A stretch of 18,230 bases of DNA. It comes from Nocardioides sp. (GTDB lineage: Bacteria; Actinomycetota; Actinomycetes; Propionibacteriales; Nocardioidaceae). Position numbers and translations under genes: made by a program. Every line of letters begins with the position of its first letter. Position 1 is the first letter of the stretch. Below are positions 6,678 to 12,552 of this stretch, piece after piece. The stretch spans positions 1-18,230 of the forward strand of contig JASLDK010000155.1 of the NCBI GenBank assembly GCA_030145945.1. Reading direction: 5' to 3'. Below the pieces are notes generated by a model. The model made no database searches and had not been told where the DNA came from. It saw nothing but the letters and a program-made list of their open reading frames with translations.

Positions 6678-7544
6678 TCACAGGTAGCGCTGGGCCACCC
6701 GGGCCGCCCGGGCGGCGTACTGCCCACCGAAGAGGCACGCGTGCACCAGCAGGGGGAAGAGCTGGTGGAAGCCGAGCCGGTCCTCCCAGCCGTCGGCCAG
6801 CGGACTGACCTCCTCGTAGGCGGCCATCACCTGCGGGAGTTGGGGGAGACCGAAGAGAGCGAGCATCGCGAGGTCCACCTCGCGATGTCCGCCGTACGCC
6901 GCCGGGTCGACCACCACCACGGAGTCGTTGGCGGCCCACAGCACGTTGCCGTTCCACAGGTCGCCGTGCAGGCGTGCGGGCGGCTCGACCGGGAGCACCG
7001 ACGAGGCGCGAGCGGCCGCGTCCTCCACGGCCTTCGCCTCCTCCGCGCTCATGATCTCCTTGTCCCGCAGGACCTTGAGGTAGGGCGCGATCCGCCGCTC
7101 GGCGTGGAAGTCGGACCAGGTCGGCAGTGACTGGTTGAGCAGCGGAAGGCGGCCGATGTAGCCGTCATGGGGCGCCCCGAAGGCGTCCGTCCCCGCAGCA
7201 TGGGTGGCGGCGAGGGCCCGACCGAAGACAGTCGCCGCCTCCGCGCTCGGCCGAGCCGATTCGACCCAGTCGAGGATCAGGCAGTCGTTGTCGACGGCGA
7301 GGACCCCGGGGGTGGCAACGCCCCCCGACGCGGTCGCCTCGCCGAGCCAGCGCAGACCGGCGGCCTCCCGGGCGAAGAACTGCGGGGGCGCGGGACTGAG
7401 CGTCTTGAGGAAGGCGGTTCGGCCACTGGAGAGTCGCAACTTGACCGCCGTACAGATGTCGCCGCCGGCGACCGGCGAGGTGGCGACGACGGCCGACCCG
7501 AGCAGCTGCTCGGCTCGTCCTGCGACCACCGGCTGCCGGGCCAT
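6678..7544 (-). CDS. Fructosamine/ketosamine-3-kinase family protein
   Basis: The 288-aa protein has the protein-kinase-like fold of the fructosamine kinase family: nucleotide-binding Lys47 (TAFLKTL), Glu60 (FFAREAAGLRWL), the catalytic loop RLHGDLWNGNVLW (His193, Asp195, Asn200) and the metal-binding VVDPAAYGGHREVDLAML (Asp213). Family members phosphorylate ketosamines or ribulosamines formed when sugars glycate protein amines, letting the adduct fall off; several bacterial members are poorly characterised. No signal or membrane segment is seen, so it is cytoplasmic. The ATG lies four bases after the stop of the holin-like gene, so translation is probably coupled. The connection to the MprAB-like genes downstream is only positional. 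Full family length with all catalytic residues. Confidence 0.9.
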   Translation of the reverse strand: MARQPVVAGRAEQLLGSAVVATSPVAGGDICTAVKLRLSSGRTAFLKTLSPAPPQFFAREAAGLRWLGEATASGGVATPGVLAVDNDCLILDWVESARPSAEAATVFGRALAATHAAGTDAFGAPHDGYIGRLPLLNQSLPTWSDFHAERRIAPYLKVLRDKEIMSAEEAKAVEDAAARASSVLPVEPPARLHGDLWNGNVLWAANDSVVVVDPAAYGGHREVDLAMLALFGLPQLPQVMAAYEEVSPLADGWEDRLGFHQLFPLLVHACLFGGQYAARAARVAQRYL

Positions 7545-7548
7545 GGGC

Positions 7549-7977
7549 TCAGGCCTTGCCCTGCCCCTTGAGCGCGCGCGGGATCTCGCGGCCTTGTTCG
7601 ATCGCCTTCTCGGGTGCCTTCACCTTCTTGAAACTGCGGATCGCGAGGAAGACCAGCAGCGCCGCGATCAGCACATAGACGAAGAACACGATCAGGAACG
7701 CCCAGTGCAGGTCGAGACCGTGGCCGTTCCAGTTGATGAAGTAGGCGAACGCGACCGACAGCATGATCACGGCGAGCACCAGCACGAAGAGTGCGGCGCC
7801 GATCAGACCCGCGCCCACACCGCCCGCTGTGACGCTGACCTTCAGCTCGGACTTCGCGAGCTGGATCTCCTTGCGCATGATCGTCGAGAAGTCGGTCTGA
7901 GCGTCCTTGATGAGACGCCCGATCGTCGGTTCGTCGTCCTTGCTGATCCGGGTGACGGTCCGGTTGTCGGTGCTCAT
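7549..7977 (-). CDS. Two-transmembrane phage-holin-3_6 / Holin-X family membrane protein
   Basis: The 142-aa protein has a cytoplasmic N-terminal helix (EPTIGRLIKDAQTDFSTIMR, then KEIQLAKSELK), then two hydrophobic segments at about 55-82 (AGLIGAALFVLVLAVIMLSV region) and about 92-115 (AFLIVFFVYVLIAALLVFLA), and a basic C-terminus rich in Lys. This is the layout of the Phage_holin_3_6 / Actinobacterial Holin-X family. Despite the name, these chromosomal proteins are widespread in actinobacteria and are not tied to lysis; their function is unknown. There are no other phage genes nearby. It is the first gene of the leftward operon that continues into the fructosamine kinase (four-base gap). ATG 7977 is chosen because it directly follows a candidate -10 element and gives the complete N-terminal helix. 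Confidence 0.82.
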   Translation of the reverse strand: MSTDNRTVTRISKDDEPTIGRLIKDAQTDFSTIMRKEIQLAKSELKVSVTAGGVGAGLIGAALFVLVLAVIMLSVAFAYFINWNGHGLDLHWAFLIVFFVYVLIAALLVFLAIRSFKKVKAPEKAIEQGREIPRALKGQGKA

Positions 7978-7984
7978 GACCCCG

Positions 7985-7990
7985 ACCCTA
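7985..7990 (-). promoter_or_regulatory. Candidate -10 element for the leftward holin-like/kinase/MprAB operon
   Basis: On the minus strand TAGGGT lies seven bases before the ATG at 7977, the spacing expected for a leaderless transcript. On the plus strand, TAGGAT at 8001-8006 could serve as a -10 for nhaA, with a leader of about 60 bases, so the two promoters would overlap back to back. Neither has a strong -35. This is an inference from spacing only. Confidence 0.3.
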
Positions 7991-8073
7991 CCGACTTCGA
8001 TAGGATCGTTGCAGGTGAGCCGGGAAGTCTGGTCGGCATGTGAACGCCCGACCCCGCACCGAGGAGCCCGCCC

Positions 8074-9456
8074 GTGGATCGATCACCCGACGACCTGTGG
8101 CGCCGAGGTCCTGTCTGGACCGCCAGCGATCGGCCGTTGGCCCGGTACGTCGCCCGCCCGCTGCGGGAGTTCCTGCGCATCGAGGCCGCCGGCTCGGTGC
8201 TGCTCCTGGCGGCGACGCTCATCGCGCTGCTGTGGGTCAACCTGCCGTTCGACGGCTGGGCGTCGGCGTACGACCACTTCTGGCACACGCCGCTCGGCCT
8301 TCAGGTGGGCGACTGGCGGATCGAGGAGTCGCTCCAGCACTGGGTCAACGACGGGTTGATGACGATCTTCTTCTTCGTCGTCGGTCTGGAGATCAAGCAC
8401 GAGCTCGTGCACGGCGATCTGCGCGACCCTCGGACGGCGGCGCTGCCGATCATCGCCGCGCTCGGCGGCATGGCCGTGCCGGCGATCCTCTACGTCGCGC
8501 TCTCCGGCGGAGGATCGGCTGCGGATGGCTGGGGGATCCCGATGGCGACCGACATCGCCTTCGCCGTCGGCGTCCTCGGGTTGCTCGGTCCCCGGATCCC
8601 GTCCGCCGCCCGGCTGTTCCTGCTGACCCTGGCAATCGTCGACGACATCGGAGCGATCGTGGTGATCGCGCTGTTCTACACCGACTCGCTGTCCCTCGGC
8701 TGGCTGCTCGGTGCGCTCGGACTGCTGGCTGTGATGGCGGTGCTGCGAGCGGCTCGCGTGTGGTCCATCCCCGTCTACGCAGTGCTGGGCGTCGCGACGT
8801 GGTTCGCGCTCTTGCAGTCCGGCGTCCACGCCACCCTCGCGGGGGTCGCGATCGGCCTGCTGACGCCTGCCGTGGCGTTGCTGCGACCCGAGGTCGCCAC
8901 GGCGTACGCCGTCGAGGGGTTGCACGACAACGATCTCGACGTCGACGAGCAGCGTCGCCTCCGGTTCCTGATCGGTGAGTCCGTCCCCGTCGTCGAACGG
9001 CTCCAGACTCGGCTCCACCCGTTGTCGGCGTACGTCGTTCTTCCGGTGTTCGCCCTCGCCAACGCGGGTGTTGCACTGGGTGACGGGGTGCTGGTCGATG
9101 CGTTGAAGTCGCCGGTGGTGCTGGCCATCGGGGTGGGCCTGGTGCTCGGCAAGCCCCTCGGGATCGCACTCGCCTGCTTCCTCGCCGTCCGGCTGGGCGT
9201 CGCCCGCCTGCCGGACGAGACGACCTGGCCGCAACTGATCGGCGTCGGAGCGGTCGCCGGGATCGGCTTCACCGTGTCCCTCTTCATCGCCGGCCTGTCG
9301 TTCCCCGGCTCCGACCTGCTGACCGCCGAGGCCAAGGTCGGGATCCTGCTGGCGTCGGTGGTCGCGGCGGCGGTCGGTGTGGCGGTGCTGATGGCCGCGA
9401 GCCGCCTCAGTCCCGAGGCAGCACCTGCGTCGACCCGAGGAACCTCGTCACGCTGA
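8074..9456 (+). CDS. nhaA: Na+/H+ antiporter NhaA
   Basis: The 460-aa polytopic membrane protein exchanges sodium for protons, supporting pH and salt tolerance. Diagnostic NhaA segments are present: IFFFVVGLEIKHELVHGDL (about 98-116), IPMATDIAFAVGVLGLLGPR with Asp160 (E. coli Asp133), LFLLTLAIVDDIGAIVVIAL with the ion-binding pair Asp190-Asp191 (E. coli 163/164), SGVHATLAGVAIGLLTPA, and GIGFTVSLFIAGLSFPG near the C-terminus. It is longer than E. coli NhaA, with an N-terminal extension before REFLRIEAAGSVLL and a short hydrophilic tail. The start is GTG 8074, preceded by GAGGAG. It is divergent from the holin-like gene. The last 50 bases overlap the 3' end of the convergent PPOX gene on the opposite strand. 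Confidence 0.95.
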   Translation: MDRSPDDLWRRGPVWTASDRPLARYVARPLREFLRIEAAGSVLLLAATLIALLWVNLPFDGWASAYDHFWHTPLGLQVGDWRIEESLQHWVNDGLMTIFFFVVGLEIKHELVHGDLRDPRTAALPIIAALGGMAVPAILYVALSGGGSAADGWGIPMATDIAFAVGVLGLLGPRIPSAARLFLLTLAIVDDIGAIVVIALFYTDSLSLGWLLGALGLLAVMAVLRAARVWSIPVYAVLGVATWFALLQSGVHATLAGVAIGLLTPAVALLRPEVATAYAVEGLHDNDLDVDEQRRLRFLIGESVPVVERLQTRLHPLSAYVVLPVFALANAGVALGDGVLVDALKSPVVLAIGVGLVLGKPLGIALACFLAVRLGVARLPDETTWPQLIGVGAVAGIGFTVSLFIAGLSFPGSDLLTAEAKVGILLASVVAAAVGVAVLMAASRLSPEAAPASTRGTSSR

Positions 9457-9820
9457 TCCGCAGGGCCACCCGGTTCGGGTTGGGTCGCGGAGTGCGGTAG
9501 CGGTCGGCGTACCGTTCACAGGCGCGCTCGACGTCTGCCGGGTCGGAGGTGACCTCCGCTGCTCCGACGATCGTCGACCACCGTGCGCCGTCGACCTGGC
9601 TCACGGCGAGACGCCCGTCCCGGCGCAGGTTGGCGACCTTCTGCGAGCCGCCGTCGGTGATGATCCACGCGCACTGATGCTCCGGGTCGAGGACGGCGCC
9701 GACCGCCACGGCGTGCGGTGCGCCGTCGCGGTCGAGGGTGCTCAACGTGCAGAGGTGGCGCTCGGTCCAGAACTCGACGAGAGGCTCCGGCAGTGCGGTC
9801 CAGACGACGGGGTGCAGCAT
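9407..9820 (-). CDS. Pyridoxamine 5'-phosphate oxidase-fold protein, probably F420- or flavin-dependent
   Basis: The 137-aa protein has the split beta-barrel pattern of small actinobacterial PPOX-class enzymes: LCTLSTLDRDGAPHAVAVGAV, then WIITDGGSQKVANLRRDGRLAVS, then WSTIVGAAEVTSDPADVERACERYADRY. The central SQKVANLRRDGR segment is typical of the TIGR03618-like group, many of which bind cofactor F420 and reduce small molecules; others bind FMN or heme. Cofactor and substrate are not determined by sequence here. ATG 9820 is preferred because AGAAGGAG lies 12 bases upstream and the fold begins soon after; an upstream in-frame start at 9916 would add an unrelated stretch. The C-terminus (FLGSTQVLPRD) is encoded antisense to the end of nhaA (50-base overlap). 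Divergent from the small gene at 9909. Confidence 0.85.
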   Translation of the reverse strand: MLHPVVWTALPEPLVEFWTERHLCTLSTLDRDGAPHAVAVGAVLDPEHQCAWIITDGGSQKVANLRRDGRLAVSQVDGARWSTIVGAAEVTSDPADVERACERYADRYRTPRPNPNRVALRISVTRFLGSTQVLPRD

Positions 9821-9862
9821 GGGCAAGGCAGGCTCCTTCTCGGGTGGGTGCGCGAGTGCGAT

Positions 9863-9880
9863 GATGCAGGACCCTGCATC
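9863..9880. promoter_or_regulatory. Inverted repeat in the divergent promoter region
   Basis: GATGCAGG (9863-9870) and CCTGCATC (9873-9880) form a perfect 8-base dyad separated by AC. It sits in the 88-base gap between the PPOX gene (start 9820, minus) and the small gene (start 9909, plus), so an operator controlling either or both is possible. No known regulator family is recognised from it. Confidence 0.4.
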
Positions 9881-9908
9881 GATCCATCCAGACACTCGGG
9901 AGAACGCG

Positions 9909-10019
9909 ATGGGCATCTTTAGCCAGAATGCGGGCGAGACTCGCGAAGACTACGTCCGCGTCCGGGCGCTCGAGGAGCGGGTCGCGGACCTGGAGGGCCA
10001 GGGCCGCCACGATGGTTGA
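9909..10019 (+). CDS. Small 36-aa protein, charged, unknown function
   Basis: A short ORF, MGIFSQNAGETREDYVRVRA followed by LEERVADLEGQGRHDG, begins at ATG 9909 with GGGAGA six bases upstream, a good ribosome-binding site. Its TGA (10017-10019) overlaps the start of the next gene (ATG 10012) by eight bases, suggesting translational coupling. The C-terminal half has a heptad-like pattern (VRALEERVADLEG) that could form a short coiled coil. Similar short proteins with a polar head and a coiled tail occur in actinobacteria, but no function is known to me. It is called on its ribosome-binding site, coupling and composition; it is too short for homology alone to decide. Confidence 0.6.
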   Translation: MGIFSQNAGETREDYVRVRALEERVADLEGQGRHDG

Positions 10020-10395
10020 GCCGGACACCTCCGCCGGCTTCGACCGCCTCTTCGGCGACGGGACGGCGGTGGCCGCGGCGCGCGTGTTCGCGGAGGTCTT
10101 CGCGCCCGGCGCCAGGCCGGTGCAGTCGTTCAAGGAGGTCCGCGCCCGGGTCGCGGCCCTCGGCGGGGTGCAGCAGCGGACGCGATTCCTCACGACCACC
10201 GCGATGGCCGAGCCGGCGTACGCCGCGGGCCTCGAGATCGTGCTGCGGTGGGAGCACGCCTACCTTGCGGCGCGGATCCCGGTCGACAGTCAGGGCCTGC
10301 ATGTCGTGCTGCTCCGAGAGGGGAGCCGCGCCCAGCACAGCGGATCCCCGTACGCCGCCGCGCTGGCGGCCCTGCGCGCGTCCGACCGGGGCTGA
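10012..10395 (+). CDS. Conserved-looking hypothetical protein, 127 aa
   Basis: The ORF from ATG 10012 encodes a soluble protein with no signal peptide or membrane segment. The core LEIVLRWEHAYLAARIPVDS then QGLHVVLLREG and the N-terminal FDRLFGDGTAVAAARVFAEVF look like a genuine folded alpha/beta protein. I do not recognise the family. An earlier in-frame start (9928) would run through the small upstream ORF in another frame and yields low-complexity Arg/Ser sequence, so ATG 10012 is preferred. The start overlaps the small gene's end. The stop codon lies in the loop of a hairpin shared with the convergent acetyl-CoA synthetase gene. Confidence 0.7.
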   Translation: MVEPDTSAGFDRLFGDGTAVAAARVFAEVFAPGARPVQSFKEVRARVAALGGVQQRTRFLTTTAMAEPAYAAGLEIVLRWEHAYLAARIPVDSQGLHVVLLREGSRAQHSGSPYAAALAALRASDRG

Positions 10396-10410
10396 CCCCG
10401 GCCGGACGCG
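10377..10410. terminator. Bidirectional hairpin between convergent genes
   Basis: CGCGTCCG (10377-10384) pairs with CGGACGCG (10403-10410), and after one mismatch CCGGGG (10386-10391) pairs with CCCCGG (10396-10401), leaving a CTGA loop. The loop contains the start of the hypothetical gene's stop (TGA 10393-10395). There is no T-tract on either side, as is usual in high-GC actinobacteria. It lies between the 127-aa gene (plus) and acsA (minus) and could end both transcripts. Confidence 0.6.
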
Positions 10411-10420
10411 GGCTTCTGTC

Positions 10421-12403
10421 TCAGTCGTCCGTGGACGTCGCCTGCCCGGCGGAGATCAGGTTCATGATCGAGGCGTCGGCCAGGGTCTGGGTGTCGCCGA
10501 CCTCGCGGCCCTCGGCGACGTCGCGCAGCAGGCGGCGCATGATCTTGCCGGAGCGGGTCTTGGGCAGTTCGGGGACGATCATGATCTGGCGTGGCTTGGC
10601 GATCGGACCGATCTCCTTGCGGACGTGGTCGGAGAGCTCCTTCACGATGTCGGCACCACCATCGCCGGCGTCGTTGCGCAGGATGACGTAGGCGACCACG
10701 GCCTGGCCGGTGTCCGGGTCCGAGGCGCCGACGACAGCGGCCTCGGCGACCTTGGGGTGCGAGACCAGGGCCGACTCGATCTCGGTGGTCGAGAGGCGGT
10801 GGCCGGACACGTTCATGACGTCGTCGACGCGGCCCAGGACCCAGATGTCGCCGTCGGTGTCCTTCTTCGCGCCGTCGCCGGCGAAGTAGTAGCCCTGCTT
10901 CTTGAACCGGGACCAGTACGTGTCGGCGTACCGCGCGTCATCGCCCCAGATGGTGCGCAGCATGGCGGGCCATGGCGAGGTGACGACGAGGTAGCCGCCC
11001 GAACCGTTGGGCACCGAGTTGCCGTCGTCGTCGACGACGTCGGCCTCGATGCCGGGGATCGCGGTCATGGCTGAGCCCGGTTTGCCGGCAGTGACGCCGG
11101 GGAGCGGTGAGATCATCACTGCACCGGTCTCGGTCTGCCACCAGGTGTCCACGATCGGGGTCCGGTCGCCGCCGATGACATGGCGGTACCAGACATAGGC
11201 CTCGGGGTTGATCGGCTCTCCGACCGAGCCGAGGATCCGCAGTGACGACATGTCGAACTGGTCGGGGACCTCGCGCCCCTGCTTCATGAACGAACGGATC
11301 GCGGTCGGTGCGGTGTAGAAGAGGGTGACCTTGTGGTCCTGGATGATCTTCCACCAGCGGCCCGGCTCCGGCGAGTCGGGCGTGCCCTCGTAGAGCACCT
11401 GGGTGACGCCGTTGGCGAGCGGTCCGTAGACGATGTAGGAGTGGCCGGTCACCCAGCCGATGTCGGCGGTGCACCAGTAGACATCGGTGTCGGGCTTCAG
11501 GTCGAAGACCGCGTTGTGGGTGTACGCCGCGCCCGTCAGGTAGCCCCCCGTCGTGTGCAGGATGCCCTTCGGCTTGCCGGTGGTGCCGGAGGTGTACATG
11601 ACGTAGAGCGGGTGCTCGGAGTCGAACGCCTCGGGCGTGTGCTCGGTCGACGCGCCACCGACGGCGTCGTGCCACCACACGTCGACATCGTCGTCCCACG
11701 CGACATCCTGTCCGGTACGCCGGACGACGAGCACCTTCTCGATCTTGTCGGTCTTCGTGCGAGCCTCGTCGACGGCCGGCTTCAGAGCGGCGGGGGCTCC
11801 GCGGCGGTAGCCACCGTCGGAGGTGACGACGACCTTCGCCTCGCAGTCATCGATCCGGCTGGCGAGGGCATCGGCGGAGAAGCCGCCGAAGACGACCGTG
11901 TGGGGGGCGCCGATCCGCGCGCAGGCCAGCATCGTGACGACGGCCTCGGGGATCATCGGCATGTAGATCGCGACCCGGTCGCCCTTGCCGACGCCCAGCG
12001 CCGTCAGCGCGTTCGCGGCCTGCGAGACCTCGTCCTTGAGCTGGGCGTAGGTGATGTCGCGCTTGTCGTCGACCGGCTCACCGACCCAGTGGATGGCGAC
12101 CTTGTCGCCGCGCCCGGCCTCGACATGCCGGTCGACACAGTTGTAGGCGGCGTTGATCTGCCCGCCGACGTACCACTTGGCGAAGGGCGGGTTGTCCCAG
12201 TCGAGGACCCGGTCCCACTTCTTCGCCCAGGTGAGCCGCTCGGCCTGCTCGGCCCAGAAGCCCTCCCGGTCGGCTGCGGCCGCCGCATAGGCATCCGCCT
12301 TGACGTTGGCGTTGGCTGCGAGGTCGGCCGGCGGCTCGAAGCGCCGGTCCTCCTTCAGCAGGTTCGCGAGGGTCTCTTCCGTCGACGAGTTCTGGTCGCT
12401 CAC
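10421..12403 (-). CDS. acsA: Acetyl-CoA synthetase (AMP-forming acetate--CoA ligase)
   Basis: The 660-aa enzyme converts acetate, ATP and CoA to acetyl-CoA in two steps via acetyl-AMP. It carries the Acs hallmarks: WAKKWDRVLDWDNPPFAKWY near the N-terminus, YVMYTSGTTGKPKGILHTTG (ATP/phosphate loop), DTWWQTETG, GYYFAGDGAKKDTDG and VLGRVDDVMNVSGHRLSTTE. The C-terminal PKTRSGKIMRRLLRD contains the catalytic lysine (about Lys620), the residue acetylated to switch Acs off in other bacteria. Start GTG 12403 is chosen for AGGAG seven bases upstream (AGGAGAAGAACC); a longer start at 12433 lacks this. It lies downstream of the DUF485-actP pair, separated by a hairpin and its own leader, so it is probably a second transcription unit under similar control. 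Confidence 0.96.
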   Translation of the reverse strand: MSDQNSSTEETLANLLKEDRRFEPPADLAANANVKADAYAAAAADREGFWAEQAERLTWAKKWDRVLDWDNPPFAKWYVGGQINAAYNCVDRHVEAGRGDKVAIHWVGEPVDDKRDITYAQLKDEVSQAANALTALGVGKGDRVAIYMPMIPEAVVTMLACARIGAPHTVVFGGFSADALASRIDDCEAKVVVTSDGGYRRGAPAALKPAVDEARTKTDKIEKVLVVRRTGQDVAWDDDVDVWWHDAVGGASTEHTPEAFDSEHPLYVMYTSGTTGKPKGILHTTGGYLTGAAYTHNAVFDLKPDTDVYWCTADIGWVTGHSYIVYGPLANGVTQVLYEGTPDSPEPGRWWKIIQDHKVTLFYTAPTAIRSFMKQGREVPDQFDMSSLRILGSVGEPINPEAYVWYRHVIGGDRTPIVDTWWQTETGAVMISPLPGVTAGKPGSAMTAIPGIEADVVDDDGNSVPNGSGGYLVVTSPWPAMLRTIWGDDARYADTYWSRFKKQGYYFAGDGAKKDTDGDIWVLGRVDDVMNVSGHRLSTTEIESALVSHPKVAEAAVVGASDPDTGQAVVAYVILRNDAGDGGADIVKELSDHVRKEIGPIAKPRQIMIVPELPKTRSGKIMRRLLRDVAEGREVGDTQTLADASIMNLISAGQATSTDD

Positions 12404-12426
12404 GGTTCTTCTCCTGATCGAGTGGG

Positions 12427-12440
12427 GTGCCACTGGTCAC
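12427..12440. promoter_or_regulatory. CRP-type operator-like site in the acsA leader
   Basis: GTGCCACTGGTCAC fits the pattern GTG-N6-GNCAC described for streptomycete Crp sites and matches 10 of 14 positions of the perfect palindrome at 14637-14650. It ends 23 bases before the acsA GTG, the same position as the proximal site before the DUF485 gene (24 bases). A further half-site, TGGTCACC, is at 12461-12468. Binding is not shown. Confidence 0.45.
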
Positions 12441-12495
12441 ATTAGGACCCATCGGAAGTGTGGTCACCAGGGGTTGCATGGGGGTTGCTCGTGCC

Positions 12496-12530
12496 GGAGG
12501 CCGGGACGGGTTCGATCCGTCCCGGCCTCC
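12496..12530 (-). terminator. Strong hairpin downstream of actP
   Basis: A perfect 14-base-pair stem (GGAGGCCGGGACGG at 12496-12509 with CCGTCCCGGCCTCC at 12517-12530) encloses the 7-base loop GTTCGAT. It lies 22 bases after the actP stop and before acsA on the minus strand. No U-tract follows, which is common for actinobacterial terminators. It may end or attenuate the actP transcript before acsA, or act as an mRNA-stabilising 3' structure. Confidence 0.7.
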
Positions 12531-12552
12531 AGGTCGGTGGTGGGTGCAGGGG

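Noticed and set aside
4173..7130. Very long plus-strand ORF (985 codons) antisense to the kinase, regulator and fructosamine-kinase genes
   Set aside because: It is a shadow produced by high GC third positions in the real minus-strand genes. It has no recognisable domain and low-complexity charged composition, and it spans three well-identified genes.
7549..7977. Holin-like gene as a sign of prophage
   Set aside because: The family is common on actinobacterial chromosomes and no other phage gene is present.
11333..12445. Plus-strand ORF of 370 codons antisense to acsA
   Set aside because: Shadow frame of acetyl-CoA synthetase with no recognisable domain.
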